From: Rugosimonospora africana | GTDB lineage: Bacteria; Actinomycetota; Actinomycetes; Mycobacteriales; Micromonosporaceae | Reading direction: 5' to 3' | Assembly (NCBI RefSeq): GCF_016862975.1 | Contig: NZ_BONZ01000030.1 | Location: forward strand, 240,789 to 304,788 | DNA: 64,000 nucleotides | Notes under the pieces: generated by a model | The model's input: the letters and a program-made list of their open reading frames with translations, nothing else | What the model was told of the DNA's origin: nothing | Database searches by the model: none | Made by a program: the position numbers and the translations under genes | In this document: positions 62,978 to 64,000 of the stretch, one piece after another | Numbering within the stretch: the stretch's first letter is position 1 | How the letters are laid out: every line of letters starts with the position of its first letter

Positions 62978-63109
62978 GTCTCATCCTGGCACTCACCGCC
63001 GGCGCGCCGTGCGGCGCGGTCGAGACCGGCGACGATCGCACGCGCGACCGGCACCGCGTACGGCGACGTACCCATCCCGTTCGAACTGCTCGATCTCCTG
63101 GCTGTCCAC
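62974..63109 (-). pseudogene. N-terminal remnant of PhyH-like gene
   Basis: From GTG 63109 the frame reads DSQEIEQFERDGYVAVRGA, the usual start of PhyH dioxygenases. A one-base shift near 63050 continues the sense as AVPVARAIVAGLD and then stops at 62974, only 46 codons in all. The iron-binding core is missing. The stop is fused to the VOC start. Confidence 0.5.
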
Positions 63110-63325
63110 GGCACCAGTCTGCCCAACGTCCCCACGCGGGGCAGCCGATATCTCGCCGCGAGCACCGATGCCCGTAACATGCGCATTTGCCAGATTTGGA
63201 TGTATGGATTAGTTTGAGGTCGATCGTCGAGTTCGTCCCGGAATCCGGTCGCGAAGCTTCGTACCGATCCGCGCCGAACTCGGGGTCACTCCATACGGGT
63301 AAGACGCCTTACGGGAGGTACGGGG

Positions 63326-64000
63326 TTGACACCACGACGAAGAATTTCGATGGCTTTACTCGCCACCGGGCTGGTGTTCGGGCTCGGCCAGTCGGCATGG
63401 GCCGGGCCGAGCCGGTCGAGTGCCGGTGCCGCGGTGAGTGGCACGGCGTCGGCAGCGGCAACGGGCAAGCCGGGCACGGCCAAGCCGGCGACGGTGACGC
63501 TACTGACCGGCGACCGGGTCACGATGCGGCCGACAGGTTCGCGCAACATCCAGGTGGCGCCGGCCAAGGGGCGTGAGCACGTCAGGTTTCTGACCGACCG
63601 GGTCGGTGGCGACGTGTATGTGATTCCGCAGGATGCGGTGGCGCTGGTGCAGTCGGGCAAGCTGGATCGGCAGTTGTTCGATGTGTCCGCGCTGGTTCGG
63701 TTCCAGTATGACGATGCTGAGCGGGCGACGCTGCCGTTGATCGTTCAGTACCAGAAGGGCATGGCCCGGCCTGCTGCGGTCAGCGCGCATGGGGCGCGGG
63801 TGACTCGCAACCTGGCGGCGGTGAATGGTGCCGCTGTGTCGGCGGCCAAGGGCTCGACCGACGCGTTGTGGCCGACGCTGGTCAGTGGGGCCGGTACCGT
63901 TCATCCGAGCGTCGCGCCGGGCATTGCCCGGATCTGGTTGGACGGGCGGCGCAAGGTGCTCGACGACGTGAGTGATCCGCAGATCGGTGCGCCGGTGGCG
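63326..64000 (+). CDS. Secreted S8 (subtilisin-type) protease, N-terminal part
   Basis: 225 codons, open to the window edge. TTG 63326 is chosen because GGGAGG lies 7 nt upstream and it supplies the arginines (TPRRR) before the hydrophobic MALLATGLVFGLGQSAWA signal; ATG 63350 would lose them. VTLLTGDRVTMRP and DVYVIPQDAVALVQSGKLDR are characteristic of the propeptide of large actinomycete S8 proteases, followed by LFDVSALVRFQYDD. The catalytic domain lies outside the window. Confidence 0.85.
   Translation, partial: MTPRRRISMALLATGLVFGLGQSAWAGPSRSSAGAAVSGTASAAATGKPGTAKPATVTLLTGDRVTMRPTGSRNIQVAPAKGREHVRFLTDRVGGDVYVIPQDAVALVQSGKLDRQLFDVSALVRFQYDDAERATLPLIVQYQKGMARPAAVSAHGARVTRNLAAVNGAAVSAAKGSTDALWPTLVSGAGTVHPSVAPGIARIWLDGRRKVLDDVSDPQIGAPVA

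Overview
The window is very GC-rich. It uses GTG and TTG starts freely, has many 1-4 nt stop/start overlaps, several Tat-type signal peptides and ECF sigma factors. This points to a filamentous actinomycete, most likely Micromonosporaceae-like; that placement is inference from style and gene content, not from a marker gene. No rRNA, tRNA, CRISPR array or insertion sequence was seen. Genes run on both strands and the content is accessory in character.

Region 1 (1-11 kb): a secreted beta-helix protein (partial), a Tat-exported GH31 glycosidase, then a compact five-step locus at 4.0-8.35 kb. That locus encodes two near-identical 66-residue precursors with ten cysteines each, followed by a MauE-like membrane protein, a membrane-anchored thioredoxin (CGPC), an ABC exporter and a type I signal peptidase. 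It looks like a dedicated production line for a disulfide-rich secreted peptide and is the best candidate here for an undescribed system. A GH30-type galactanase and a DapA-family aldolase follow.

Region 2 (11-21.4 kb): a stand-alone HExxH-type (peptide beta-hydroxylase family) enzyme, a small FxsA-like peptide, a 1241-residue FxsT-like protein (decayed ParA-like domain, TIR-like, NB-ARC, TPR) and an unknown 296-residue protein. This resembles an FxSxx-COOH peptide system without its radical SAM enzyme. It faces a tightly coupled three-gene operon of a membrane protein and two P-loop ATPases.

Region 3 (21.5-41 kb): an XRE/methionine aminopeptidase divergent pair, a DUF885 metallopeptidase, two ECF sigma modules flanking an M48 protease, an AhpD-like protein with a TetR regulator, an orphan nuoH, a DUF574-type methyltransferase, a hydrolase, a flavoprotein disulfide reductase and a Tat-exported phospholipase C-like enzyme. 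Gene remnants (SDR, RibD, others) lie between them.

Region 4 (39.6-58.6 kb): a glycan-utilisation locus built around a LacI regulator and a palindromic operator at 50059-50076. Leftward: LacI, an MGH1-like glycosidase, a complete oligopeptide/oligosaccharide-type ABC importer and an FAD oxidoreductase. Rightward: a DapA-family aldolase, a sialidase-fold exo-glycosidase, another MGH1-like glycosidase and a GH127 enzyme, closed by a divergent PhyH dioxygenase/AraC pair. The pairing of a GH33-like enzyme, a 2-keto-acid aldolase and GH127 suggests plant cell-wall glycans carrying 2-keto-3-deoxy sugar acids and beta-L-arabinofuranose.

Region 5 (58.7-64 kb): an MDR dehydrogenase/TetR pair with a tandem operator, a frameshifted cupin, a secreted trypsin-like protease, a small membrane protein, a VOC protein coupled to a PhyH remnant, and the start of a large secreted S8 protease that runs off the window.
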